A stretch of DNA of 9,751 nucleotides from JBMNUL01 sp050946255 (lineage in GTDB: Bacteria > Actinomycetota > Coriobacteriia > Coriobacteriales > CADBOM01): NCBI GenBank assembly GCA_050946255.1, contig JBMNUL010000099.1, positions 1 to 9,751 on the forward strand. Reading direction: 5' to 3'. How positions within the stretch are numbered: the stretch's first letter is position 1; each line of letters starts with the position of its first letter. The translations under genes and the position numbers were made by a program. Below, piece by piece: positions 1-7,051 of this stretch. Below the pieces are notes generated by a model. That model saw only the letters and a list, made by a program, of their open reading frames with translations, did no database searches and had not been told where the DNA came from.

Positions 1-541
1 CGTTCATGACGAAACCATGCCCGATTGGGCTGTCGACTTCATCCACGATCTCGAAGCCTCTGCCCAGATAAGCCCTGATACCGAGTTCGTTTCCCCTGTT
101 GACAGTGAGATACATGACCGGGAACCCCTCGTCACGGCAAAGTTTCTCGTAGAACTCGATGACCCTGCTCGCGTAGTGTTTCCCACGTTCGGATTTGTAG
201 AGGTAGATCTTGCTGATGAAGAACCTTCTCGGCCACTTCTCATCGATGACATCGCTGTGGTGAATCAGGGAATTGTGAACTGGGTCATCGCTCATTTCCT
301 CAACAGCCCCGCCGGTGAACCCCACTGCATGGCCATCCTGCTCTCGAAGTACCCAGTACCTGTAGTTGTGCTCGCGCAAATCGCGGGTGATAGCCTCCAC
401 GCTCTGGAATTTCTCCACCATGTAATCGGTTTGATCCTGGCCAATTATCGAAGGCCAGTACTCACCCCATATCTGAGCGGCCATCTCGGCAAGCTCTTCG
501 ATTTGCCCATCGGTTTCCACCGGGCAAAACTCAAGTCCCAT
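1..541 (-). CDS. GNAT-family N-acetyltransferase, C-terminus cut by window edge
   Basis: Reading the minus strand from ATG at 541 gives 180 residues without a stop before the window ends, so this is the N-terminal and central part of a protein, probably nearly complete. It matches the GCN5-related N-acetyltransferase fold: a central strand (about residues 107-116, RFFISKIYLY) leads into the acetyl-CoA pyrophosphate loop at SERGKHYASRV (117-127), a variant of the R/Q-x-x-G-x-G/A motif. It is followed by LTVNRGNELGIRAYLGRGF (145-163), the usual motif B with Asn, a helix, Tyr and a terminal Gly-Phe. A G-rich stretch 10-15 bases upstream of the ATG may be the ribosome binding site; the nearest upstream ATG is out of frame. 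The family transfers acetyl from acetyl-CoA to an amine; substrate cannot be told. It lies 163 bases after the GH3 gene on the same strand and has its own candidate promoter, so co-transcription is not required. Confidence 0.88.
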   Translation of the reverse strand, partial: MGLEFCPVETDGQIEELAEMAAQIWGEYWPSIIGQDQTDYMVEKFQSVEAITRDLREHNYRYWVLREQDGHAVGFTGGAVEEMSDDPVHNSLIHHSDVIDEKWPRRFFISKIYLYKSERGKHYASRVIEFYEKLCRDEGFPVMYLTVNRGNELGIRAYLGRGFEIVDEVDSPIGHGFVMN

Positions 542-601
542 TTTGGATGTATACCCCCCAACAAATCATCTCGGGCAGAGGGACGTGCCCAGCACGACAA
601 A

Positions 602-631
602 TATATACTCGAACTGCAAATACCACGTAAA
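602..631 (-). promoter_or_regulatory. Candidate sigma-70 type promoter for the GNAT gene
   Basis: On the minus strand TTTACG (626-631) is followed after 18 bases by TATATA (602-607). This would start a transcript near 595, about 50 bases before the GNAT ATG at 541. Both boxes are imperfect and the spacing is one over the optimum, so this is a reasoned guess. The local AT-richness between GH3 and GNAT supports it. Confidence 0.35.
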
Positions 632-704
632 GTGAATGTAAAATCCCCCGATGCAGCCCAAGAACCCCAGAATGCTGCCAATACCCTCCGCCTATTGCCG
701 ATCC

Positions 705-3212
705 CTACTTCTCGTACCTGTCAGACCCCCATACGGTCTTGACCAACCTGGCTATGCTTCGCTTCAAATCCTTCATCTCGAGCTCTCCGGAATCGAGCCC
801 GTCCCTAATATTCTGATGGTCTTGCGGGGACCCCGGCATGACAGAATCGTTGCCGGCAATCATGCAGCCTACAGCCGTGCAATCTGGCCCGTACATCGTC
901 GTGGTCCAATCGGTCATGACAAGACCCTCGTAGCCCCACTCGCTCCTCAGAACGTCAGTGCAGAGGTCGTGGTTGTTCGCGGCATGCACCCCGTTGACCT
1001 TGTTGTAGCTCGTCATCAGCGCCATGGGATGAGAGTCCATCACGGCAATCTGGAAATTGCGCAGATAGATTTCCCTCAACGCGCGCTCGGAGACAATGGA
1101 GTCGCTTCCCATGCGGTTGTCCTCTTGGTTGTTGCAGGCGAAGTGCTTGATCGTGGTTCCGTATCCCGGAATCGACTGCACACCCTCGGTAATTGCAGCA
1201 GCCATCTTTCCAGAAAGCAGGGGGTCTTCGGAATAGTACTCGAAGTTCCTCCCGCAGAGAGGGTTCCTGTGCACGTTCATTCCCGGAGCTAGCCACAGGG
1301 TGACGTCGAATTCACGCATCTCCTCTGAGACTGCCCTTCCCACGCTGTGGAGGACATTCACATCCCAGGTCTGCGCCAGACAGGTACCCGTTGGGAATGC
1401 GGTGCAGAACTGGTGCATGACCTGCCCCTTGTGCTCGGGCTCATCGGTGCAGAGGAAACCGTCCTCGAACGATTTCTCGAAGGGAACTGGTTGCACGACC
1501 CCGTCGACAACCTCGTATTCCTTGATGAGGCGAAGACCTGCCGGGCCATCGGCTAAGACGATGTCCGCCAGCCCCTGCTCGCTCGCGCATTCGCTTGTCT
1601 GGGCAGCAGATCCCGGAACCCGCATCCCAGCGGAGCCCAGCGCGCTCTGCTCTCCCCAAGTGATCGCGCCACTGGAAAGCGTCACGAGCTGCTCGACGTC
1701 AAGGGAATCGACAAAATCTCTCACATCTTTGGAAATGCCGTTCCACCCGTCTCCGTATTCGACCTCTTTGGTCTCTATTCCAGAAGCCTTGATATCTAGA
1801 CGCGGAAGCTCGCCGCGGCGCAAGATATCGAGCCTCCTGGCCTCAACTGCATCTGAATCCGGAGAAATCTCCTCCAGCTGTTCCTGAACAGGGCAAATGT
1901 GCCTGGTCTTGACCAGCACCGCATCATCGTCTAGGGAAACAATTGCAATTGGTACCGAATCATCGATGCTTCCGCCCAGGAAGACTATGTAGTCTCCCCT
2001 CTCGAGAACATAGCTGGAGAAATCGGCATCGAAGGAGGCGAGATCGTCAAGGCCGAATTCCAATTTCACGGTCTCGGACTTTCCCGCTTCCAGCAACCCG
2101 GTCTTGGCAAATGCCACCAGACGCCTGAACTCCCCACCGAGCTTTGCATGAGGGCACGACACATATGCCTGCACAACTTCCCTGCCTCCAACAGCCCCCA
2201 CGTTCTCAACTTTGGCCGAGACGCAGATCTTCTCAAAACCTCCCGAAGATCTGGAACCGGACATCTCTATTCCAGAGAACTCCGTCTTGAAACTCGTGTA
2301 AGACAAACCGTATCCAAACGGATACCGTGCCTTGACCTCGAACGTGTCGAAATAGCGGTAGCCAACGTAGATTCCCTCAACATAGAGCTCGCGATTGACA
2401 TTTCCGTCTCTGTGGGAGAAGGTGCCGGCGTTGGGATAGTCTTCGTAGCTGAGCGCCCAGGAATCGGTGAGCTTTCCAGAAGGCGCGACCTTCCCAGAGA
2501 AAACATCGGCGAAAGCATTGCCGGCTTCCATTCCAGGTTGGTGCATGAGCAGAATGGCCTCGATATGGCCTTTGCCATCGGTGAATCCAAGATCCACCGG
2601 TCCCCCAACGTTTAGAACGAGCACGACATGTTCGTACGACTCGCAGAGAAACTCGATGTCGCGTCTCTCATAGTCAGTGGGGAACCAATCGCCCTTCTCG
2701 ACCCTTCGATCCGCTCCCTCGCCCGCAATCCGCGAGAGCACGTATACGGCGACATCTGCTGGAACGAAGTCCAACTTGTCCCCCTCCGGCATTTGAAACG
2801 GCGTGCTCGAGTAGGCGAAGAAAAACGCCATTCCAGGATCCGGGTAATCGTTTGCCTTGCGGAATATCTCATCGCGCCAGGCTTCTCTCGCGGCGGTGTA
2901 TCTCGCCTCGTAGTCGCTAAGCCAGTCGAGGGTCACGATGTCGTACCCGGCCGCCAATAGCCCATCGCGGACATTTACCGTTCTCCTCGAATTGACATCC
3001 CCCGAACCTGTTCCGCCCTTGATGGTCTCAACGGCACCGGCCCCATAAAGAGCCACCTTGGCACCGGGTGCAACCGGCAGTAGATTCCCGTCGTTTTTGA
3101 GGAGGACCATTCCGTCAGCGGCAGCACGTCTGGATACTTCCCTGTGCCTGACCTCGTATTCGCGTTCTTCGATGCTGGGACTGCCTACGAGCGGGTGCTT
3201 CTTGATCTTCAT
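705..3212 (-). CDS. Glycoside hydrolase family 3 beta-glycosidase with inverted domain order
   Basis: An 835-residue GH3 enzyme, likely a beta-glucosidase that releases terminal sugars from beta-linked oligosaccharides or glycosides by a retaining mechanism. The domains are in swapped order. The alpha/beta sandwich comes first: GMVLLKNDGNLLP at 34-46, the RIAGEGADR loop with candidate acid/base Glu165, and YPFGYGLSYT at 297-306. A fibronectin-III-like domain (about 325-425) follows, and the catalytic TIM barrel is last: LADGPAGLR 553-561, GRNFEYYSEDP 654-664, KHF 689-691, and VMTDW with nucleophile Asp768. All expected catalytic and sugar-binding residues are present. There is no signal peptide, so the enzyme is probably cytoplasmic and acts on imported sugars. 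The start is well supported: GAGAGG sits 5 bases before the ATG. It follows the DegV gene by 52 bases on the same strand. No transporter is in the window, so the substrate is open (glucoside, xyloside, plant glycoside). Confidence 0.95.
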   Translation of the reverse strand: MKIKKHPLVGSPSIEEREYEVRHREVSRRAAADGMVLLKNDGNLLPVAPGAKVALYGAGAVETIKGGTGSGDVNSRRTVNVRDGLLAAGYDIVTLDWLSDYEARYTAAREAWRDEIFRKANDYPDPGMAFFFAYSSTPFQMPEGDKLDFVPADVAVYVLSRIAGEGADRRVEKGDWFPTDYERRDIEFLCESYEHVVLVLNVGGPVDLGFTDGKGHIEAILLMHQPGMEAGNAFADVFSGKVAPSGKLTDSWALSYEDYPNAGTFSHRDGNVNRELYVEGIYVGYRYFDTFEVKARYPFGYGLSYTSFKTEFSGIEMSGSRSSGGFEKICVSAKVENVGAVGGREVVQAYVSCPHAKLGGEFRRLVAFAKTGLLEAGKSETVKLEFGLDDLASFDADFSSYVLERGDYIVFLGGSIDDSVPIAIVSLDDDAVLVKTRHICPVQEQLEEISPDSDAVEARRLDILRRGELPRLDIKASGIETKEVEYGDGWNGISKDVRDFVDSLDVEQLVTLSSGAITWGEQSALGSAGMRVPGSAAQTSECASEQGLADIVLADGPAGLRLIKEYEVVDGVVQPVPFEKSFEDGFLCTDEPEHKGQVMHQFCTAFPTGTCLAQTWDVNVLHSVGRAVSEEMREFDVTLWLAPGMNVHRNPLCGRNFEYYSEDPLLSGKMAAAITEGVQSIPGYGTTIKHFACNNQEDNRMGSDSIVSERALREIYLRNFQIAVMDSHPMALMTSYNKVNGVHAANNHDLCTDVLRSEWGYEGLVMTDWTTTMYGPDCTAVGCMIAGNDSVMPGSPQDHQNIRDGLDSGELEMKDLKRSIARLVKTVWGSDRYEK

Positions 3213-3264
3213 TTGAGCCTCTCAATCTGCGCTGTCCTCGGGACAACGTCAGATGACAGTGCCC

Positions 3265-4134
3265 CTATCTCTCGCCTTTCGCATAGTTTACCAATCCCAC
3301 GAGTCCAGAGCCCGTGTGAGCGCCAATCACTGGACTCAGGGGAAGGGTCCTGATCAGGATTCCCGGGTATTTCTCGGAAATCTTCTGAACGATGTAATCG
3401 GTGCCCTCCCTAGGACCGGAATAGACGGCATAGGCGATGTTCCCGTTCGACTGGTCGAAGCTCTTGTCGAAGTTGTCGAGCATGTACTTGATTGCCTGTT
3501 TAGAGCCCCTCTTCTTGCAAACGATCTCAAGCTCGCCCGCATCGTTGAACCTCATGACCGGCTTGATGCTCAGAGCGGTGCCGAGGAGGGCTGTTGCAGC
3601 GGGGAGCCTGCCTCCCCTGCTGAGATAGATGAGGTCGTCGACGATGAACCTGTGCATGACCTTGCCTGCATGCTCGGCTACCCATTTGGCGTTATCCTCG
3701 AAGGACATTCCGGCTGCTCGGTTCCTGCAAGCGGATTCCACCAGCAAGCCAAGGCCAATGGTTGCCCCCTTGCCATCGATCACCGCCACGTCGGCGTGCC
3801 CGTATTTCTCCTCGAGTTCTTGCACGGCGTTTCTAGCCGAATCCACGGTATGGCTGATTCCCAGGGAAAGGCCGATGTACATGACCTGCTTGCCCTCTTT
3901 GACGTAAGGCTCGAAAAATTCGTAGTAGCGGCTCGGCATGATCTGCGTTGTGAAGGTCTCTGCGCCCTTCTTCAATTTCGCATAGTAATCGTCTAGCTGG
4001 CCTGTTGTGTCGTATCCGTTGTAGACCAGCGTCTCTCCATCAATCGTGTATTCCATCTGGAGGAACTTGATGTCGTTATCTTCAACGATCTGAGGCAGCA
4101 CGTCCGCTGATGCATCAGTGACGATTGAGTACAT
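3265..4134 (-). CDS. DegV family fatty-acid-binding protein
   Basis: 289 residues, the normal length for the two-domain DegV family, soluble cytoplasmic proteins that bind a long-chain fatty acid between domains; in Gram-positive bacteria relatives (FakB) present fatty acid to the kinase FakA. Family landmarks: N-terminal IVTDASADVLPQ (4-15), the TTQIMPS segment (62-68) at the head-group loop, GLSLGISHTVDSA (88-100) in place of the common SSGLSGTYQ-type loop, the strongly conserved LIYLSRGGRL (168-177), and the terminal IGAHTGSGLVGL (270-281) with His272. The loop SLGISHT departs from the usual SGLSGT form and HTGSG from HTGPG, so ligand preference may differ. The start at 4134 has AGGAG 8 bases upstream. 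It is the first gene of a likely two-gene unit with GH3 and is divergent from a TetR gene across a 143-base spacer holding palindromes. No FakA-like kinase is in view, so a FakB role is unproven. Confidence 0.95.
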   Translation of the reverse strand: MYSIVTDASADVLPQIVEDNDIKFLQMEYTIDGETLVYNGYDTTGQLDDYYAKLKKGAETFTTQIMPSRYYEFFEPYVKEGKQVMYIGLSLGISHTVDSARNAVQELEEKYGHADVAVIDGKGATIGLGLLVESACRNRAAGMSFEDNAKWVAEHAGKVMHRFIVDDLIYLSRGGRLPAATALLGTALSIKPVMRFNDAGELEIVCKKRGSKQAIKYMLDNFDKSFDQSNGNIAYAVYSGPREGTDYIVQKISEKYPGILIRTLPLSPVIGAHTGSGLVGLVNYAKGER

Positions 4135-4162
4135 TTAGTCTTCTCCTCTTGACCCATTCATG

Positions 4163-4197
4163 ATGTATATTATTAATACATATGTATGTTATATAAT
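4163..4197. promoter_or_regulatory. Divergent promoter/operator region between DegV and TetR-1
   Basis: The 143-base spacer between the divergent genes is AT-rich. ATACATATGTAT (4176-4187) is a perfect 12-bp palindrome. Another ATGTAT at 4163-4168 forms a second inverted pair with ATACAT at 4176-4181, so the hexamer occurs three times in 25 bases. A perfect plus-strand TATAAT lies at 4192-4197, about 80 bases before the TetR-1 ATG; the matching -35 is poor. The palindromes fall where the -35 and spacer would be, so a bound dimer would block TetR-1, and probably DegV-GH3 on the other strand. That TetR-1 is the binder is inferred from position only. Confidence 0.5.
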
Positions 4198-4201
4198 TGC
4201 A

Positions 4202-4221
4202 TGTGTCAGAGTGAAGACACA
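4202..4221. repeat. Short inverted repeat downstream of the TATAAT
   Basis: TGTGTC (4202-4207) and GACACA (4216-4221) are exact inverted copies separated by 8 bases. It lies at the expected transcription start of TetR-1 and upstream of any DegV promoter. It could be a second operator half-site pair or a weak leader hairpin; six-base arms can also arise by chance. Confidence 0.3.
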
Positions 4222-4277
4222 ATGCGCAGTGTTGTTAGTTATCGCAACAGATTTCAAAAATTGTACGGGATGATTCC

Positions 4278-4865
4278 ATGGACAAGAGAGTAGTGAAGAC
4301 CAAGCGCAATATCAGGAACACATTGGTAAAACTCTTGGACGAGAAGCCTTTCGAGAAGATCACCGTAGCCGAGATATGCCGTGAGGGGGAAATCGGGAGA
4401 ATCACGTTCTACTCCCATTACGACGACAAATACGCTCTGGTAGAGGAGATCTTCAACGATTTCGTGACCGAATGCGACATCGACTACCACAGGTTGCAAA
4501 AGGAGAACAATCCCGATCTCTCTACCTCGAAGAGCTACGACAACCTCCTGGCATGCATAGTAAACGTCTTCGCGAACCACGAGAAGTTTCTGCACAAGGT
4601 AACTTCTTCAGAGAATCCCTACCTGAAATCAGCCCTCTACCAGCATCTCTTCACCGAGGTGGATTCCTACATCAGGCGCCACAAGGAAGGTTTCCACTCC
4701 AAATACCCATCTGGGCTGATAGCAGCTCTGATATGCAGCGGCCTTTTCGGGGTAATCGGCGAGGGAAGCTCCATGGGGCTCACGCCAGATCAGATCAGAG
4801 ACGTGGCAGAATCGATGCTCCACGACCTGATGAGGTCGTCGCTGTTCGTGACAAGGGGCGATTAG
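4278..4865 (+). CDS. TetR/AcrR-family transcriptional regulator (TetR-1)
   Basis: 195 residues, typical TetR length. The N-terminal DNA-binding domain is clear: a basic start followed by the helix-turn-helix at about 28-50, with KITVAEICREGEIG as helix 2/turn and RITFYSHYDDKYALVEEIF as recognition helix and the family's FY..(H/Y)F..K-type segment. The C-terminal part (about 60-195) is helical and is the presumed ligand and dimer domain; its ligand cannot be read from sequence. It is the only complete plus-strand gene here, divergent from DegV-GH3, the classic arrangement for a repressor of itself and its neighbour. A GGGA-containing stretch about 7 bases upstream of the ATG is a modest ribosome binding site; the ATG at 4270 is out of frame. 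DegV binds fatty acids, so a lipid or acyl-CoA ligand is an attractive guess, but a sugar-derived inducer for GH3 is equally possible. Confidence 0.93.
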   Translation: MDKRVVKTKRNIRNTLVKLLDEKPFEKITVAEICREGEIGRITFYSHYDDKYALVEEIFNDFVTECDIDYHRLQKENNPDLSTSKSYDNLLACIVNVFANHEKFLHKVTSSENPYLKSALYQHLFTEVDSYIRRHKEGFHSKYPSGLIAALICSGLFGVIGEGSSMGLTPDQIRDVAESMLHDLMRSSLFVTRGD

Positions 4866-4884
4866 GATCCTGGAACCTGAGGGT

Positions 4885-4928
4885 CAGCGGCGCAAACGCC
4901 ACGCGCTGAAAGCCCGAGTGATTTCGGG
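4885..4928. terminator. Weak stem-loops between convergent genes
   Basis: The 125-base gap between the convergent TetR-1 and gamma-CA genes holds two small stem-loops. One has outer arms CAGCG/CGCTG (4885-4889 and 4904-4908) and an inner GGCG-CAAA-CGCC. The other has CCCGA (4913-4917) paired with TCGGG (4924-4928) over a 6-base loop. On the minus strand the second is followed only by a short CTTTC, and on the plus strand there is no T-run. They sit where terminators for both genes are needed, but without a proper T-tract the call is weak. Confidence 0.3.
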
Positions 4929-4990
4929 TGCCCCTAAAGAACGAGAGGCATCTGGTTCGAGAAACGGAAGATAGATATCGCAAGCTTGGC

Positions 4991-5548
4991 TCACAACAGG
5001 ATATCGACATCCGGGTCGGGGTTCACAAGAAGGCCATCTTCGACCATTTCCTGGGACACTTTCACATAGGAATCCGCGGTCTCGGTTGGGATATTGGCAA
5101 CCTCTTCCTCGCTGAGCTCGCGCACGAGCCTTGCCGGCACCCCCATGATCAGGCTCTTGGGAGGGAATTTCTTTCCACCTGTCACCAAGGCTCCTGCACC
5201 CACGACGCTGTTCTCGCCGATAACTGCTCCATCCATGACAATAGAGCCCATGCCCACTAGAGCGTTTCTCCCAATTGTGCAGCCATGCACAATGGCACCA
5301 TGGCCCACGGTAACGTGGTCGGCAATAGTGCAAGGGTTGTTCGTGTTCACATGAATTACCACGTTCTCCTGCACGTTGGACTGTTTACCGATGACAATTG
5401 GAGCCATGTCCGCCCTCAGCTGCGCGCCCGCGAGGATGCAAGACTCGGGGCCAACCGTCACATCACCCACGATGGAGCATCTTGGCGAGATGCGACAGTT
5501 CGGGTCGAGTTTGACGTTGTGATATCTGTCTTTTCCCATGTCGCTCAT
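4991..5548 (-). CDS. Gamma-class carbonic anhydrase-like / PaaY-like hexapeptide-repeat protein
   Basis: 185 residues of left-handed beta-helix, built from hexapeptide repeats with I/V every sixth position from about residue 19 to 120, then a C-terminal helix with the family's SLIMGVPARLVREL (132-145). The metal and active-site residues of the gamma-CA fold are present: RAD at 45-47, Gln60, and His66, His83 and His88 in NVQENVVIH and VGHGAIVHGC. Such trimers bind zinc or iron; members hydrate CO2, while the relative PaaY hydrolyses stalled CoA thioesters beside phenylacetate genes. Sitting 54 bases after a PaaK-type ligase on the same strand, this copy has the genomic company of PaaY, so a thioesterase or housekeeping role for the ligase is as likely as carbonic anhydrase. 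The ATG at 5548 is preceded closely by GGATGGA; the second Met (residue 4) is an alternative start. No upstream in-frame Met exists nearby. Confidence 0.93.
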   Translation of the reverse strand: MSDMGKDRYHNVKLDPNCRISPRCSIVGDVTVGPESCILAGAQLRADMAPIVIGKQSNVQENVVIHVNTNNPCTIADHVTVGHGAIVHGCTIGRNALVGMGSIVMDGAVIGENSVVGAGALVTGGKKFPPKSLIMGVPARLVRELSEEEVANIPTETADSYVKVSQEMVEDGLLVNPDPDVDILL

Positions 5549-5602
5549 CTTCCATCCATCGCCCTGATTCCCATTGAAACCGTCCCAGGGCGGGAAATCG
5601 CA

Positions 5603-6835
5603 TTAGTAGCGCTCGTCGATGACGCGCTTCGTCTTCTTCTCTGAACGCGGGAGAACTCCGAGCTCGACGATCTTCACCAGCGGCGTGAACCCGATGCGCG
5701 ATTTGATCTCGCGGGCAACTTCGTCTGCCAGCTCGCGCCAATCCTGCGTGCCGTCGGTCTCCACGTAGATGCGCATCGTGTCCCTGTTCTCGAGATGCGA
5801 CAAACGGATCTGATACTCGCTGGAGAGCTGCGGGAACTCCGCGAGAACCTCTTCGACCTGCTTGGGGAACACGTTGACGCCGTGGATCTTGAACATGTCA
5901 TCAGAGCGTCCGGAGATGACATCGATTCGCGGATGAGGACTCCCGCACTCGCATTCGCCGGGGATGATGCGGCTGAGGTCATGCGTGCGGAATCTCACCA
6001 GGGGCGCGCCTTCCTTCTGAAGGGTCGTCAGAACGATCTCGCCCCACTCTCCGTCTGGGACTATCTCTCCCGTATCCGGGTTGATGATCTCGACGTAAAC
6101 GTAATCGTTCCAAATATGCATTCCGGTGTCGTATTTGCAGTTGATCCCGATTCCGGGGCCGTACACCTCTGTGAGCCCATAGATGTCGTAAAGCTCGATT
6201 CCGAGCTCGTTTGCAATTCGGCTGCGCATCTTCTCGCCCCAGCGCTCCGACCCGATAACCCCCTTGCGAAGATGGATCTTGTCGCCGATGCCCCTCTTGG
6301 CGATCTCCTCGGCGAGGAGCAATGCGTAGGAGCTCGTGGCGCACAGCACGGTAGTTCCGAGATCCATCATCATCTGGAGCTGTTTGTCGGTATTGCCCGG
6401 TCCCATTGGAATTGCCATGGCTCCGAGGCGCTCGCATCCGGCCTGGAATCCGATTCCTGCCGTCCAAAGGCCATAGCCTGGGGTAATCTGCACGCGGTCT
6501 TCTGGAGTGACGCCAGCGTATTCGAAGCAACGGGCGAACTGGATGGCCCAGTCATCGACGTCCTTCTGGGTATAGGGAATGATAACCGGGGTGCCCGTGG
6601 TTCCCGAAGACGAATGGATTCTCACGATCTTGTCAGCGGGCACGGCAGCAAGTCCCAGTGGGTAAGCCTCACGAAGGTCCGCCTTCTCAGTGAATGGGAG
6701 ATTCTCGAAATCTGCCTGCGTCTTGACGTCGCGAAGGTCGATTCCATCGAACTTCTTGGCATAGAAAGGCGAACGCTCCTTGAGCGTTTCGAACGACTTG
6801 CTTATTACCTTGAACTGTTCTGGAAGCATCTCCAT
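5603..6835 (-). CDS. PaaK-family acyl-CoA ligase (phenylacetate-CoA ligase-like)
   Basis: A 410-residue AMP-forming ligase that joins an acid, probably aryl-acetic, to CoA with ATP. Motifs in order, numbered from the chosen start: SPFYAKKF near 22-29, LPFTEKADLREAYP about 46-59, P-loop HSSSGTTGTP (74-83), the substrate-pocket segment TPGYGLWTAG, DIYGLTEVYGPGIG (adenylate-binding), the hinge GRSDDMFKIHGVNVFP, and C-terminal SEKKTKRV with the catalytic Lys (about 401). Length is slightly below the usual 430 or so because the N-terminus is short. The open frame continues to a GTG at 6922, but those 29 residues are unlike the family and run through an AT-rich promoter-like stretch; I prefer ATG 6835 (AGAGGA about 13 bases upstream), or Met at 6829. 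The gene precedes the hexapeptide protein and follows TetR-2. Anaerobes carry several such ligases (phenylacetate, indoleacetate, bile or aromatic acids), so the substrate is unknown. Confidence 0.93.
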   Translation of the reverse strand: MEMLPEQFKVISKSFETLKERSPFYAKKFDGIDLRDVKTQADFENLPFTEKADLREAYPLGLAAVPADKIVRIHSSSGTTGTPVIIPYTQKDVDDWAIQFARCFEYAGVTPEDRVQITPGYGLWTAGIGFQAGCERLGAMAIPMGPGNTDKQLQMMMDLGTTVLCATSSYALLLAEEIAKRGIGDKIHLRKGVIGSERWGEKMRSRIANELGIELYDIYGLTEVYGPGIGINCKYDTGMHIWNDYVYVEIINPDTGEIVPDGEWGEIVLTTLQKEGAPLVRFRTHDLSRIIPGECECGSPHPRIDVISGRSDDMFKIHGVNVFPKQVEEVLAEFPQLSSEYQIRLSHLENRDTMRIYVETDGTQDWRELADEVAREIKSRIGFTPLVKIVELGVLPRSEKKTKRVIDERY

Positions 6836-6871
6836 CAGATGTCCACTTCCTCTCTCCCCGCATGGTCGAAC

Positions 6872-6907
6872 GTGCAAGATGTAGGTTTCACATCTGCACA
6901 TTTTATA
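6872..6907 (-). promoter_or_regulatory. Ligase leader: -10-like element and 10-bp inverted repeat
   Basis: On the minus strand TATAAA lies at 6902-6907 in a run of A and T. Just downstream, between this box and the ligase ATG at 6835, are arms GTGCAAGATGT (6872-6882) and ACATCTGCAC (6890-6899). They are inverted copies over 10 bp with one extra A and a 7-base spacer. No good -35 is visible. The position over the transcription start suits a repressor operator; TetR-2, encoded next door on the same strand, is the obvious candidate. A leader hairpin is the alternative. Confidence 0.42.
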
Positions 6908-6979
6908 TAAAAAGGGAACCACGGGGACGGTTGGCTGGAATTGAGGTGGTCAGTTGTCGCTCGGGATTGCGCAAAGGGT

Positions 6980-7015
6980 GGGAAAGAAAATGCCGGCCGC
7001 ATTTGCGGCCGGCAT
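6980..7015 (-). terminator. Strong intrinsic terminator after TetR-2
   Basis: An 11-bp perfect stem (6990-7000 with 7005-7015, GCCGGCCGC core) closes a 4-base loop and on the minus strand is followed directly by TTTTCTTT. It lies about 76 bases past the TetR-2 stop codon and before the ligase promoter. It therefore separates the regulator from the ligase operon. On the plus strand there is no T-run, so direction is clear. Confidence 0.87.
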
Positions 7016-7051
7016 CCCAAATCAACATTCAACCAACTTCCAATAGGACCA

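Noticed and set aside
17..742. Plus-strand 241-codon open frame across the left edge.
   Set aside because: The minus-strand GNAT reading has the acetyl-CoA loop and motif B; the plus frame also runs across an AT-rich promoter-like spacer and into the GH3 end, which real genes would not.
651..1292. Plus-strand 213-codon open frame opposite the 3' part of the GH3 gene.
   Set aside because: It is antisense to the best-conserved GH3 barrel motifs, has no family features or ribosome binding site, and its composition follows from the opposite coding strand.
3253..3996. Plus-strand 247-codon open frame opposite DegV.
   Set aside because: DegV is unmistakable on the minus strand. The plus frame shows no recognisable domain and no ribosome binding site.
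5795..6910. Plus-strand 371-codon open frame opposite the acyl-CoA ligase.
   Set aside because: The minus strand carries all PaaK-family motifs in order; this long frame is a shadow favoured by the base composition of the ligase gene.
6836..6922. N-terminal extension of the ligase to GTG 6922.
   Set aside because: The 29 extra residues are unlike PaaK N-termini, cover a TATAAA-like box and an inverted repeat, and GTG has no ribosome binding site, whereas ATG 6835 has one upstream.
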